Shown here: positions 26,541 through 35,736 of the stretch, piece after piece
Layout: every line of letters starts with the position of its first letter
Position numbering within the stretch: the first letter of the stretch is position 1
Assembly: GCF_030316845.1 (NCBI RefSeq)
Contig: NZ_JASZYS010000002.1
Span: 124,001-188,000, forward strand
Reading direction: 5' to 3'
Origin: Variovorax davisae
Lineage (GTDB): Bacteria; Pseudomonadota; Gammaproteobacteria; Burkholderiales; Burkholderiaceae_C
Length of the DNA stretch: 64,000 bases
Made by a program: the position numbers and the translations under genes
Notes under the pieces: model-generated
The model's database searches: none
What the model was told of the DNA's origin: nothing
The model's input: the letters and a program-made list of their open reading frames with translations, nothing else

Positions 26541-27977
26541 ATGAATCAGATTCAGGAAGACAACCAGGAGCCGGTCGACGTCGTCATCATGGCGGCCGGA
26601 AAGGGCACGCGCATGAAAAGCAGCCTGCCCAAAGTGTTGCATCGTTTGGGCGGGCGCGCGCTCATCGCCCATGTGATCGATACCGCGGCCGGCATCGGCG
26701 CCCGCCATGTCGTGGTCGTGACCGGCCATGGCGCCACCGATGTCGAGACCGCCCTCGAGGGCGCCGTGGCCGGCGCGACGCCGCAGTTCGCGCGCCAGAT
26801 GCCGCAGCTCGGGACCGGCCACGCCGTCCAGCAGGCGGCGCCGCTGCTGCCCGACGATGGCACGGTGCTGGTGCTGTCGGGCGACGTGCCGCTGATCGGC
26901 GGCGACACCCTGCGGGCGCTGGTGGCCGAGAGCGCCGGCCGCCGGCTGGCGCTGCTCACCATCCAGGTCGACGACCCCAAGGGCTACGGCCGCATCATCC
27001 GGGTCCAGGGGCCGCAGGACGACGAAGGCGAGGTCCAGTCGATCGTCGAGGAAAAGGACGCCTCCGAGGCGCAGCGCGCCATCCGCGAGATCTACAGCGG
27101 CGTGATGGCGGTGCCGGCCCGGCTGCTCAAGACCTGGCTGGCGCGGCTGGACAACAAGAACGCGCAAGGCGAGTACTACCTGACCGACATCGTCGGCTTC
27201 GCCGCCGTGGACGGCGTCCCGGTGGTCGCGCACCGCACCGACGACGCCCTGCAGGTGGCAGGCGTCAACAGCCCGGCCCAGCTGGCGGCGCTCGAGCGCG
27301 CCCACCAGCTGCGCCTGGCGCAGTCCCTGATGGCGCAGGGCGTCCGGCTGGCCGATCCGGCGCGCTTCGACCTGCGCGGCACGCTGGTCTGCGAATCCGA
27401 TGTCGAGATCGACGTCAACTGCGTCTTCGAGGGCGCGGTGTCGCTCGGCGCCGACGTGCGCATCGGCGCCAACTGCGTGATCGCCAATGCCCGCATCGAG
27501 ACCGGCGCGGTGATCCATCCGTTCACCCACATCGACGGCGAGAAGGCCGGCGTGACGGTGGGCGCCGGCGCCCTGGTCGGGCCGTTCGCGCGGCTGCGGC
27601 CCGGGGCCCGGCTGGGCGCCGAGGTGCACATCGGCAACTTCGTGGAGGTCAAGAACTCCACCCTCGCGGCCGGCGCCAAGGCCAACCACCTGGCCTACCT
27701 GGGCGACGCCACGGTCGGCCAGCGCGTCAACTACGGGGCCGGCAGCATCACGGCCAACTACGACGGCGCCAACAAGCACCGCACGATCATCGGCGACGAC
27801 GTCCACGTGGGCAGCAACTGCGTGCTGGTGGCGCCGATCACGATCGGCGCCGGCGGCACCATCGGCGGCGGCTCGACCATCATCAAGAGCACCGAGCCCG
27901 GCGCCCTGACCATCTCGCGCGCCAAGCAGGCCAGCTACGCCGACTGGCAGCGGCCGCAGAAGGCCCCGAAGGCATAG
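26541..27977 (+). CDS. glmU: Bifunctional GlmU uridyltransferase/acetyltransferase
   Basis: 478 aa, full length. The N-terminal pyrophosphorylase has VVIMAAGKGTRMKSSLPKVL and SGDVPLIG. The C-terminal half is a left-handed beta-helix of hexapeptide repeats (AEVHIGNFVEVKNS, ANHLAYLGDATVG, TANYDGANKH). It acetylates glucosamine-1-phosphate and forms UDP-GlcNAc, the precursor of peptidoglycan and LPS. The start follows a GGGAA about seven bases upstream. It lies next to an Lrp regulator and glmS, so the amino-sugar pathway is clustered. Confidence 0.96.
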   Translation: MNQIQEDNQEPVDVVIMAAGKGTRMKSSLPKVLHRLGGRALIAHVIDTAAGIGARHVVVVTGHGATDVETALEGAVAGATPQFARQMPQLGTGHAVQQAAPLLPDDGTVLVLSGDVPLIGGDTLRALVAESAGRRLALLTIQVDDPKGYGRIIRVQGPQDDEGEVQSIVEEKDASEAQRAIREIYSGVMAVPARLLKTWLARLDNKNAQGEYYLTDIVGFAAVDGVPVVAHRTDDALQVAGVNSPAQLAALERAHQLRLAQSLMAQGVRLADPARFDLRGTLVCESDVEIDVNCVFEGAVSLGADVRIGANCVIANARIETGAVIHPFTHIDGEKAGVTVGAGALVGPFARLRPGARLGAEVHIGNFVEVKNSTLAAGAKANHLAYLGDATVGQRVNYGAGSITANYDGANKHRTIIGDDVHVGSNCVLVAPITIGAGGTIGGGSTIIKSTEPGALTISRAKQASYADWQRPQKAPKA

Positions 27978-27996
27978 CGCCGGCGGCATCGCGTGT

Positions 27997-28476
27997 TCAG
28001 GCGGGGCCGGGCAACGGCACCCGCGGCGCGAACTTGGCCCGGTGCAGGCTGAAGAAGGCCTTGACGTTGCGCACGTTGGCGTCGCTGGTGAACAGCCGCT
28101 GCGCCAGCGCCTGGTAGCCGGGCATGTCGCGGACGGTGACGACCAGCACGAAATCCGGTCCGGGCGAGACGCGGTAGCACTGCTGCACCGCGTCGTCCGG
28201 GGCGACCCGCCGCTCGAAGGCCTCCAGCGAGCCCGCATCCTGCCGGTCGAGCGAGACCTCGATGACCGCGGTGAGCAGCGGCCCGAGCCGCACCGGGTCC
28301 AGCAAAGCGACCTCGCTGGCGATCCATCCGCCCGCACGCAGGCGCCGCAGCCGCCGCAGGCAGGTCGGAGGCGAGATGTTCAGGCGCTCCGCCAGCGACT
28401 GGTTGCTGGTGGACGTGTCACGCTGCAAGGCATCGAGCAGGCGGAGGTCGATATCGTCGAGATCTTCGGATTTCAT
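27997..28476 (-). CDS. Lrp/AsnC-family regulator between glmU and glmS
   Basis: 159 aa. N-terminal HTH: DDIDLRLLDALQRDTSTSNQ, LAERLNISPPTCLRRLRRL. C-terminal RAM ligand-binding domain from about residue 65, ending VKAFFSLHRAKF. It is divergent from glmS (134-bp spacer with two strong AT palindromes). By its location it may control itself and glmS; the ligand is unknown. Its stop is 20 bp from the glmU stop. Confidence 0.9.
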   Translation of the reverse strand: MKSEDLDDIDLRLLDALQRDTSTSNQSLAERLNISPPTCLRRLRRLRAGGWIASEVALLDPVRLGPLLTAVIEVSLDRQDAGSLEAFERRVAPDDAVQQCYRVSPGPDFVLVVTVRDMPGYQALAQRLFTSDANVRNVKAFFSLHRAKFAPRVPLPGPA

Positions 28477-28485
28477 TTAAGAATC

Positions 28486-28530
28486 AATTATGAAATAATT
28501 CTAGATGACATCCGATTTGTGAAATATTTC
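28486..28530. promoter_or_regulatory. Paired AT-rich palindromes, candidate Lrp operators
   Basis: Two dyads in the lrp–glmS spacer. AATTAT-GAA-ATAATT at 28486–28500 is perfect. GAAATATTTC at 28521–28530 is perfect and is flanked by TTTGT and GACAAA, extending it to a nearly complete 21-base dyad. They sit 10 to 54 bases upstream of the lrp start and are AT-rich, as Lrp-type sites are. Autoregulation and glmS control are inferred. Confidence 0.5.
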
Positions 28531-28610
28531 GACAAATAAGCCACTGAATCGATCTCAAATTTCAATCGACGAGGCCTAGCATCACGGCTCCAACCTCAGG
28601 AGCAGATCAC

Positions 28611-30491
28611 ATGTGTGGCATCGTCGGCGCCGTTTCCGGTCGCAATATCGTCCCGGTCCTGGTTCAGGGCCTGCAGCGGCTCGAATACCGCGGCTACGAC
28701 TCGTGCGGCGTGGCCGTCAACGCCCACGGCCTGCAGCGCGCGCGCACCACCTCGCGGGTCGCCGACCTGCTGGCGCACGTTCGCGACGACCACATCGAGG
28801 GCAGTACCGGCATCGCCCACACGCGCTGGGCCACCCACGGCGCGCCGGCAGTGCACAACGCCCATCCGCATTTCAGCCACGGCCCGGGGGCCGATGCCGG
28901 GAGCGCACGGCCCGGCCGCGTGGCCCTGGTCCACAACGGCATCATCGAGAACCACGAGGCGCTGCGCGCCGCGCTGCAGGCCAAGGGCTACGTGTTCGCG
29001 AGCCAGACCGACACCGAGGTGATCGTCCACCTGATCGACAGCCACTACGACGGCGACCTGTTCGAGGCCGTGAAGACCAGCGTGAAGCAGCTGCACGGCG
29101 CCTACGCCATCGCGGCCATCTGCCGCGACGAGCCGCAGCGGGTGGTCGGCGCCCGCGCCGGCTCGCCGCTGATCCTCGGCGTCGGCCAGGACGGCGGCGA
29201 GAACTTCCTGGCCAGCGATGCGATGGCCCTGGCCGGCGTGACCGACCAGATCGTCTACCTCGAGGAGGGCGACGTGGTCGACATCCAGCCCGGCAAGTAC
29301 TGGATCGTGGACCGGACCCACAAGCCGGTGGCCCGCACGGTGCGCACCGTGCACGCCCACAGCGGCGCCGCCGAACTCGGCCCCTACCGGCACTACATGC
29401 AGAAGGAGATCTTCGAGCAGCCGCGCGCGATCGCCGACACGCTCGAAGGCGTGGCGGGCATCGTGCCCGAGCTGTTCGACGGCGCCGCGGTCGACGGCGT
29501 GCCCGGCGCGGCGGCCTGGCGCGTGTTCAAGGAGATCGACCGGGTGCTGATCCTGGCCTGCGGCACCAGCTACTACAGCGGCTGCACCGCCAAGTACTGG
29601 CTCGAGGGCATCGCGAAGATCCCGACCCAGGTCGAGATCGCGAGCGAATACCGCTACCGCGACTCGGTGCCCGATCCGAAGACGCTGGTCGTGACGATCA
29701 GCCAGTCGGGCGAGACCGCCGACACGCTGGCGGCCCTGCGGCATGCGCGCTCGCTGGGCATGGAACAGACGCTGACCATCTGCAACGTCGCCACCAGCGC
29801 GATGGTGCGCGAATGCAAGCTGGCCTACATCACGCGTGCCGGTGTCGAGATCGGCGTGGCGTCGACCAAGGCCTTCACGACGCAGCTGGCGGGGCTGTTC
29901 CTGCTCACGCTGGCGCTGGCGCAGGCCAAGGACCGGCTCGGCGAGGCCGACGAGGCGCGCTACATCAAGGAGATGCGGCACCTGCCGGTGGCGCTGCAGT
30001 CGGTGCTGGCACTGGAGCCGCAGATCATCAGCTGGTCGGAGGATTTCGCGCGCAAGGAGAACGCGCTCTTCCTCGGCCGCGGCCTGCACTATCCGATCGC
30101 GCTGGAAGGCGCGCTCAAGCTCAAGGAAGTGACCTACATCCACGCCGAGGCCTACGCCGCCGGCGAGCTCAAGCACGGGCCGCTGGCGCTGGTGACCAGC
30201 GAGATGCCGGTCGTGACGGTGGCGCCCAACGACGCGCTGCTCGAGAAGCTCAAGAGCAACCTGCAGGAAGTGCGCGCTCGCGGCGGCGTGCTGTACGTGC
30301 TGGCCGATGGCGACACGCGGATCGAGAACAGCGAGGGCGTCCATGTGATCCGCATGCCGGAGCACTACGGCGCGCTGTCGCCGCTGCTGCACGTCGTGCC
30401 GCTGCAGCTGCTGGCCTATCACACGGCCTGCGCGCGTGGGACCGACGTGGACAAGCCGCGCAACCTGGCGAAGAGCGTGACGGTGGAATAG
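28611..30491 (+). CDS. glmS: Glutamine–fructose-6-phosphate aminotransferase GlmS
   Basis: 626 aa, isomerising glucosamine-6-phosphate synthase. The N-terminal nucleophile is C2 ([10 protein letters not shown]), followed by [11 protein letters not shown] and HTRWATHG. Two SIS domains follow ([43 protein letters not shown]), and the C-terminus ends [11 protein letters not shown] as usual. It makes GlcN-6-P from fructose-6-phosphate and glutamine. AGGAG precedes the ATG by about nine bases. No glmS ribozyme is expected in this phylum and none was seen. Confidence 0.97.
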   Translation: MCGIVGAVSGRNIVPVLVQGLQRLEYRGYDSCGVAVNAHGLQRARTTSRVADLLAHVRDDHIEGSTGIAHTRWATHGAPAVHNAHPHFSHGPGADAGSARPGRVALVHNGIIENHEALRAALQAKGYVFASQTDTEVIVHLIDSHYDGDLFEAVKTSVKQLHGAYAIAAICRDEPQRVVGARAGSPLILGVGQDGGENFLASDAMALAGVTDQIVYLEEGDVVDIQPGKYWIVDRTHKPVARTVRTVHAHSGAAELGPYRHYMQKEIFEQPRAIADTLEGVAGIVPELFDGAAVDGVPGAAAWRVFKEIDRVLILACGTSYYSGCTAKYWLEGIAKIPTQVEIASEYRYRDSVPDPKTLVVTISQSGETADTLAALRHARSLGMEQTLTICNVATSAMVRECKLAYITRAGVEIGVASTKAFTTQLAGLFLLTLALAQAKDRLGEADEARYIKEMRHLPVALQSVLALEPQIISWSEDFARKENALFLGRGLHYPIALEGALKLKEVTYIHAEAYAAGELKHGPLALVTSEMPVVTVAPNDALLEKLKSNLQEVRARGGVLYVLADGDTRIENSEGVHVIRMPEHYGALSPLLHVVPLQLLAYHTACARGTDVDKPRNLAKSVTVE

Positions 30492-30677
30492 GGCGGATGC
30501 ATGAGTGCTGCCACTGGTCGCCTGCAAGGCGGTGCCTCAAGCACTAAAAATGTGAACTTCCGTACTGTTTCTTGAGCGCGATAGGTTATAACCGCCGCTA
30601 CCGATGTTAACGTCTAGATACGATTTTCGTCGAAACCGGACGCGCATCACTTCCGTACGACCCATGGGATTCTTCCA

Positions 30678-31493
30678 ATGCTGACCTTCATCGTGCCTGT
30701 ACGACATCCGCAAAATGCGCGGGACTGGTCGCGTGTCAAACAGGTACTCAAACAAACTGCGACCTCCATCGCTGGTCAGGAGTCAGATGAGTGGCGCGCG
30801 GTCGTGGTCGCAAATACGGGCTCGGACTTGCCGCCTTTGCCGCCGCGATTCAGCGTGGCTTGGGTCGATTTCCCGCCAAATCCGGCGCATGACGTGAATA
30901 TTCCGACACCGGAGGACAAGTTCGAAATATTCAGGTACGACAAGGGCCAGCGCGTCGCAGCGGGCTTGGTACACGCCCCCGACAGTGACTACTACATGGT
31001 GGTTGATGACGACGATTTCGTGTCCTCGCGCTTGGCAGGGTTCGCTGCGCGCCATCGAGATGAACACGGGTGGTATATCGGAAACGGTTATTGCTGGTCG
31101 GAAGGCAGCCAGTGGGCTTTCGCCCATCCGACGCTCCACAAGGCCTGCGGTACGACCCACATCCTGCATCGGGACTTGATGAAGATTCCACTGTCGGTGG
31201 CTGATGCGCCACGGCCACATGTGCGCTGGTTGGGGCAACACGGCCAAACGACGGAAGATCTCGTCGCTGCGGGGACACCGCTCCAACTCTTGCCGTTCCC
31301 TGGAGCCGTGTACCGCATCGGGCACAGCAATGCTCACAGCTTGTCGCGTTCCATCTGGCGGACATTCATTCTGCGCAAGAATGTGCTGATGCGACCCAAC
31401 GTTCTGGTTCGCAATTCACTACGCCTGAAACGCCTGACTCCCGCGCTGATGCGAGAATTCGGAATGGGCGAAGCAGTTGGCAAGAGCCGTTGA
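30678..31493 (+). CDS. Glycosyltransferase family 2-like protein, AT-richer
   Basis: 271 aa. The N-terminal FIVPVRHPQNARDW and the acidic VVDDDDFVS motif (D110–D113) suggest a GT-A fold with the metal/nucleotide site; a His/Trp-rich middle and Arg-rich C-terminal tail follow. No signal peptide or membrane helix. Codon use is noticeably less GC-rich than in its neighbours, hinting at recent acquisition, possibly for capsule or LPS decoration. Donor and acceptor unknown. The 186 bp before it hold no clear gene. Confidence 0.7.
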   Translation: MLTFIVPVRHPQNARDWSRVKQVLKQTATSIAGQESDEWRAVVVANTGSDLPPLPPRFSVAWVDFPPNPAHDVNIPTPEDKFEIFRYDKGQRVAAGLVHAPDSDYYMVVDDDDFVSSRLAGFAARHRDEHGWYIGNGYCWSEGSQWAFAHPTLHKACGTTHILHRDLMKIPLSVADAPRPHVRWLGQHGQTTEDLVAAGTPLQLLPFPGAVYRIGHSNAHSLSRSIWRTFILRKNVLMRPNVLVRNSLRLKRLTPALMREFGMGEAVGKSR

Positions 31494-31560
31494 CTGGCGT
31501 TGAACTGAAGCTTCCCAAGCTGCGCCAAGGCAGCGACTTCCCCGGGTTCCTCCGCAGGCG

Positions 31561-32358
31561 CTAGCGCAGCTTGCCCAGCCACAGCGCCGTCAGCGCCGCG
31601 CGATTCCGGACGCCGAACTTGCTGTAGATCGACTTGACGTGGAAGTGCGTGGTGTTCGGACTCTGGTCCAGCGTCTGTGCGATCTGCTTTTCGACCTGCC
31701 CGTCGAGCATCCCGAGCAGCACCCTGCGCTCGGCCGGCGTGAGGGGCGCATTGGCGATCAGAAGCCCGTGGCTCAGCAGCTGCTGCCGATAGAACCATCG
31801 CAACCCGCGCATCACGAAATCGAGCAGGCTGCAGTCCGCGGCGGAGAAGCGCGGTGTCGGTGCGTCGCGAAAGACGAACAGGTGGATCCGCACGTCGTCG
31901 TTGAGCGCGCAGCGCATCGACAGGCTGTCGGCGTGGCCGACTTCCAGGTAGTGACGCCGGTAGTGGTCGCCCTCGAACCACGCGGGCGGCAGCGCGTCGA
32001 AGAGCCGGCGCGTGCGGAACGGCTCGTCACCGGTCACTGCGACGATCTGCGACAGGTCGATGTCGGCGGACCAGAGCGCATCGAACTGCGCCTGCACCGA
32101 CGCCGCGGCCGCCGGAACCGGATGCAGGAGCCGAACCAGGCGGGGACGCCAGCCGAGCAGAGGGTCGCCCGGCGCCGCCGAAGGCAGGCGCACCACCACG
32201 GCCCAGAGCGCATTCCGTGCCGCGAACATGGCGCACAGCGCGGCCAGCAGGTGGGCGAGCGCCGCATCGCCGTCGCCGACCGAGAACTCGGCCAACCGAT
32301 CCCATAGCGCGTAGACCTCGTCGTTGCTCGATGGCGTGGAATCGGTGGATGGATGCAT
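31561..32358 (-). CDS. LuxR-type HTH regulator
   Basis: 265 aa. The C-terminal 60 residues form a LuxR/FixJ HTH (LTPAERRVLLGMLDGQ, EKQIAQTLDQ, TTHFHVKSIYSKFGVRNRAAL). The N-terminal 190 residues are a GAF- or autoinducer-like sensory region without recognised ligand motifs. The start at 32358 has GAGG five bases upstream; a start at 32370 is possible. Targets unknown; the second LuxR-type gene is 0.6 kb away. Confidence 0.85.
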   Translation of the reverse strand: MHPSTDSTPSSNDEVYALWDRLAEFSVGDGDAALAHLLAALCAMFAARNALWAVVVRLPSAAPGDPLLGWRPRLVRLLHPVPAAAASVQAQFDALWSADIDLSQIVAVTGDEPFRTRRLFDALPPAWFEGDHYRRHYLEVGHADSLSMRCALNDDVRIHLFVFRDAPTPRFSAADCSLLDFVMRGLRWFYRQQLLSHGLLIANAPLTPAERRVLLGMLDGQVEKQIAQTLDQSPNTTHFHVKSIYSKFGVRNRAALTALWLGKLR

Positions 32359-32461
32359 GTCGCCTCGCACGGTACCACCTATCCAGGTAGTACCCCGGCG
32401 CGTCGAGGCGCACGATATTCAGGGCATCGCATCGAGCCTCATGGCAGCCTTCACCTACCGG

Positions 32462-32890
32462 TCATTCGCCCAACACGCACAGCCGGTGCCACTGCACCAC
32501 GCGCTGGCCGCAGTAGTTCGCGACCACGCGGCCCACCAGCTCGGTCCGATCGGAGACGTCCCAGCGCCTGTCCATCCATTCCAGGGCCTCGTAGAGATCG
32601 TCCGATTCGCCGGCCACGTCGTACCGGTCGAGCAGCGCGGCGGTGAGCTCGAGGTTGGAGCGCTCGTCGCCGCTCGCCGCCTCGCGCCGCAGGGCGTCGA
32701 ATCGCGGGGCGTCCGGCGCTGCAGAGGGGACGCCGCGCGTGTCCACGGGATGTTTCATCGCCGCCTGGACATGCACGATCGGGCTGTTCCACGCGTACGC
32801 CAGCAGAACGCAGGCGAGCAGCGTGACGACGTAGCCTGCGGAGGTCCTCCCGGCAGCGCTGGCGAGGCTTCGAATGACGCGATGGAACAT
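32462..32890 (-). CDS. Hypothetical membrane-anchored protein
   Basis: 142 aa. One N-terminal membrane helix (GYVVTLLACVLLAYAW) and a soluble C-terminal part with ASGDERSNLELTAALLDRYD, which could be helical repeats. No family recognised. The start at 32890 is chosen for GGAAGG upstream. It lies between two LuxR-type regulators and may be under the control of one. Confidence 0.55.
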   Translation of the reverse strand: MFHRVIRSLASAAGRTSAGYVVTLLACVLLAYAWNSPIVHVQAAMKHPVDTRGVPSAAPDAPRFDALRREAASGDERSNLELTAALLDRYDVAGESDDLYEALEWMDRRWDVSDRTELVGRVVANYCGQRVVQWHRLCVLGE

Positions 32891-32993
32891 CGGCAACCTT
32901 CCTTCGGAAATACGTGATGCCCGCAAGCGTAGGCAATCGCCCCGGGTTCGGCGTCATCCGAAGCAATGACGAACGCGCTGAAAGGAACTCCAC

Positions 32994-34160
32994 ATGATCG
33001 ACTTGGAAGGCGTGACGGCCGGGCAGCTGTCCGACGTGATCGGCGCGATCTACGACTGCGCCCTCGACCCCGAGCGCTGGCCCGCCGCCTGTCGCTCGGT
33101 CGCCGACCTGTGCGCCAGCACGGGAGGCGGCATCTGCGTTCATGATCTCCAGCAGGTGCGCAACGACCAGCTGTTCGTGTTCGGCTACCAGCCCGAATTC
33201 CTGCAGACGCTGGGCAGCCGGTTCGCTGACAGCCCGATGGCCGCCGCGGACATCGTCTCGAACGTGGGGGACGTCAACTCCCTCGCCATGGAGCCCCGGC
33301 AGCTGCTCGAAAGCCGCTTCTACCGCGAAGTGCTGGCGCCCTACGGGTTGACCGACATGATCTGGTTTCCCGCGCTGCGCACCGGGGGGCGGATGGCGTC
33401 GCTGCATGCGTCGCGCAACGACAGGAAGCCGTACTACCAGCAGCACGACCTGCGGCTGTTCAGGCTCCTGGCGCCGCACGTCTGCCGCGCGCTCGCGATT
33501 TCCGATGCGCTCGACATCCGCGCACTCCGCTCGGAAATGCTCGAGAAGACGCTGGACGGACTCGCCGCCGGCGTCTTCCTCACGGCCCGCGACGGGCACG
33601 TGGTCTACATGAACGCCGCTGCCGAACGGCAGGTCAGGGCGGGCCACGCGATCCGGCTGGCCCACAACCGGCTGTCCGCCGTCGATCCGGCGGCGCGCGC
33701 GGCCCTCGCGAGCAGCATCGACGACGCGGCGCGGGCAGAGCCGGCCATGCCCCCGGGCGCGCATGCCGTGGCGATCCCGGACGGTGTCGGCGGCGGCTAC
33801 GTCGCCACCCTGCTGCCGATCGAGAACGGCCAGCGCAGCGGGATCCTGGCACCGTTCGCCGCATCGGTGGCCGTGTTCGTGCAGGACCCGATCGAGGTCC
33901 CGCTGATGCCGGGCGAAGCCTTTGCGCGGCTGCACGGGCTGACCGGCGCCGAGCTGCGCGTGCTGATGGCGCTTGCGCAAGGACTCGGAGGGATGGCGGT
34001 GGCGGAGATGCTCGGCATCAGCGAGCCGACCGTTCGCACGCACCTGCAGCGCATCTTCTCCAAGACCGGCACCGCCAGGCAGTCCGACCTGCTGGGCCTG
34101 CTGCATCGCGCCACGCCGCCGGTCCGGGCGCCGCATCCCCAATCCGTGGGATGCCGGTGA
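32994..34160 (+). CDS. LuxR-type HTH regulator with N-terminal PAS/GAF-like domain
   Basis: 388 aa. The opening SDVIGAIYDCALDPERWPAA is a recognisable start of a group of LuxR regulators of unknown ligand. Residues 210–260 read like a PAS core (GVFLTARDGHVVYMNAAAERQV). The C-terminal HTH is LTGAELRVLMALAQGL, MAVAEMLGISEPTVRTHLQRIF. Targets unknown. A small membrane protein gene follows, perhaps cotranscribed. Confidence 0.87.
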   Translation: MIDLEGVTAGQLSDVIGAIYDCALDPERWPAACRSVADLCASTGGGICVHDLQQVRNDQLFVFGYQPEFLQTLGSRFADSPMAAADIVSNVGDVNSLAMEPRQLLESRFYREVLAPYGLTDMIWFPALRTGGRMASLHASRNDRKPYYQQHDLRLFRLLAPHVCRALAISDALDIRALRSEMLEKTLDGLAAGVFLTARDGHVVYMNAAAERQVRAGHAIRLAHNRLSAVDPAARAALASSIDDAARAEPAMPPGAHAVAIPDGVGGGYVATLLPIENGQRSGILAPFAASVAVFVQDPIEVPLMPGEAFARLHGLTGAELRVLMALAQGLGGMAVAEMLGISEPTVRTHLQRIFSKTGTARQSDLLGLLHRATPPVRAPHPQSVGCR

Positions 34161-34206
34161 CGCGGCATGCGGCCAGACTCGCGCCTCCAATACGAGGAGC
34201 TTGTCG

Positions 34207-34404
34207 ATGGAGTTCGTTCACCTGATCTGGCTTGGCGCCAGCCTGGTCGCCGTGGCGTCGGGCTGGGTCTGGATGGCATGGCGCGGCGGCCGGCATCTGA
34301 ACGATCGGATGAGCGAGCAGGTCTCGCGCTCGGCCGCCCTGGCGCGGGAATGCGCCACGACCCTGGGCTTCGACACCGCCTCGGGTTCCTTGTCCAGCCG
34401 CTGA
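34207..34404 (+). CDS. Small single-pass membrane protein
   Basis: 65 aa with one N-terminal membrane helix (LIWLGASLVAVASGWVWMAW) and a polar tail. GAGGAG is nine bases upstream of the ATG, a good ribosome site. No family recognised. Downstream of the LuxR-type gene on the same strand. Confidence 0.5.
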   Translation: MEFVHLIWLGASLVAVASGWVWMAWRGGRHLNDRMSEQVSRSAALARECATTLGFDTASGSLSSR

Positions 34405-34464
34405 GCGCCAGCCTCCCCCTTCGGTGGGATTCGCCCGCCACCGGGTCGCCCGGACAATGCGGCG

Positions 34465-34587
34465 ATGCTGCTCTACCCGATGCTCGTGCTGCTTCGGCGC
34501 CTGACATGGCCGCCGGCCTGGCTGCTGCTGATCATGGGCTGGATCGTGCTGACCTCCGAGCTGGTCCTCCTGCTGCGGGCGGCCTGA
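34465..34587 (+). CDS. Possible 40-residue hydrophobic protein
   Basis: Open frame of 40 codons encoding MLLYPMLVLLRRLTWPPAW, then a hydrophobic segment WLLLIMGWIVLTSELVLLL. There is no clear ribosome site (only GCGGCG before the ATG). It ends 10 bp before the stop of the convergent cyclase gene. It could be a real microprotein or chance. Confidence 0.3.
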   Translation: MLLYPMLVLLRRLTWPPAWLLLIMGWIVLTSELVLLLRAA

Positions 34588-34596
34588 AACGTCGCC

Positions 34597-35736
34597 TCAG
34601 CCATCCAGGTCGCCGAACACGCGCCAGGCGGCCACCTTGCGGTGGAAGCCCTTGAGCTCCAGTTCGCCCACCGCCTCGATCGACCATTCGGCCTCGAGCG
34701 CCATGTCCTGCAGGGCCGCCTTGATGCGCTGCGAGACCAGGATCTCGCCGCCCGCCGCTTCGCCGCAGAGCCGGGCCGCCAGGTTGGTGACGGTGCCGAT
34801 GGCGCCGTAGTCGATGCGGCCGTCGAAGCCGATGCCGCCCAGCGTGGCGAAGCCCTGCGCGATGCCGACGCCCATGTGCAGGTCGTAGCCGCGCCGCCGC
34901 CACTGCCCACTGAGGGCCGTCATCTCGCGCTGCATCTGGACCGCCATGCGCAAGGCGCGGGCCGGCGCGTCGTCCACGGGCTGCGGGTCGTTGAAGAAGA
35001 TCATCATGCCGTCGCCCGAGAAGCGCTCCAGCGTGCCTTGGTGGTCGAGCACCAGCCGGCCCATGGCGGCATGGTATTGCGCCAGCACCGCCATCACTTC
35101 CTCGGGGTCGGCGGTCTCGGTGAACGCGGTGAAGCCGCGCAGATCCAGGAAGACGACGGTGATCTCGCGCCGGTGGCTGCGCAGCGGATCGTCGGCGCCG
35201 CCGGCGATGATCGCCTGCGCCAGCTGCGGCGAGAAGAAGCGCTTGAGCTGGCCCACGCGCTCCAGCTGCTGCACGCTTTCGGCGACGCGCTGCTCGAGCG
35301 TGCGGTTCCAGGCCAGCAGCTCGGCGCGCTGCCGCTGCACCTCGTCGTACAGCGTCTTCACGCGCAGCAGGGAGCGCACCCGGGCCAGCAGCTCGGCCTG
35401 ATGGATCGGCTTGCTCAGGAAGTCGTCGGCCCCGGCGTTCAGGCCGTTGACCCGCTCCTGTTCGGGATTCAGCGCCGTCACCAGCACCACCGGCAGCACG
35501 GCCTGGGCCGGGTCGGCGCGGATGGCCCGGCAGACGTCGTAGCCGTTCATGCCCGGCATCATCACGTCCAGCAGCACCAGGTCGGGCGGGTCGTCGGCGA
35601 TGCGCGCCAGCGCCTCTTCGCCCGAGGCCGCGGTGCTGGTGCGGTAGCCGCGCGCCGTCAGGATGTCGGCGAGCAGCCGGACGTTCTTGTCGACGTCGTC
35701 GACCACCAGGATATGAGCGTTCTCTTGTGCATTCAT
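34597..35736 (-). CDS. Response regulator fused to class III adenylate/guanylate cyclase
   Basis: 379 aa. Receiver domain 1–125: ILVVDDVDKN, phospho-acceptor Asp in LVLLDVMMPGMNG (about 55), Thr in LVTAL and Lys in FLSKP. A coiled-coil-rich linker (about 130–180) precedes a cyclase domain with VVFLDLRGFTAFTE (metal Asp), ERFSGDGMMIFF and DYGAIGTVTNLAARLC. It would turn kinase phosphorylation into a cyclic nucleotide. The start overlaps the histidine kinase stop by four bases, so the pair is coupled. Nucleotide specificity not assigned. Confidence 0.9.
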   Translation of the reverse strand: MNAQENAHILVVDDVDKNVRLLADILTARGYRTSTAASGEEALARIADDPPDLVLLDVMMPGMNGYDVCRAIRADPAQAVLPVVLVTALNPEQERVNGLNAGADDFLSKPIHQAELLARVRSLLRVKTLYDEVQRQRAELLAWNRTLEQRVAESVQQLERVGQLKRFFSPQLAQAIIAGGADDPLRSHRREITVVFLDLRGFTAFTETADPEEVMAVLAQYHAAMGRLVLDHQGTLERFSGDGMMIFFNDPQPVDDAPARALRMAVQMQREMTALSGQWRRRGYDLHMGVGIAQGFATLGGIGFDGRIDYGAIGTVTNLAARLCGEAAGGEILVSQRIKAALQDMALEAEWSIEAVGELELKGFHRKVAAWRVFGDLDG

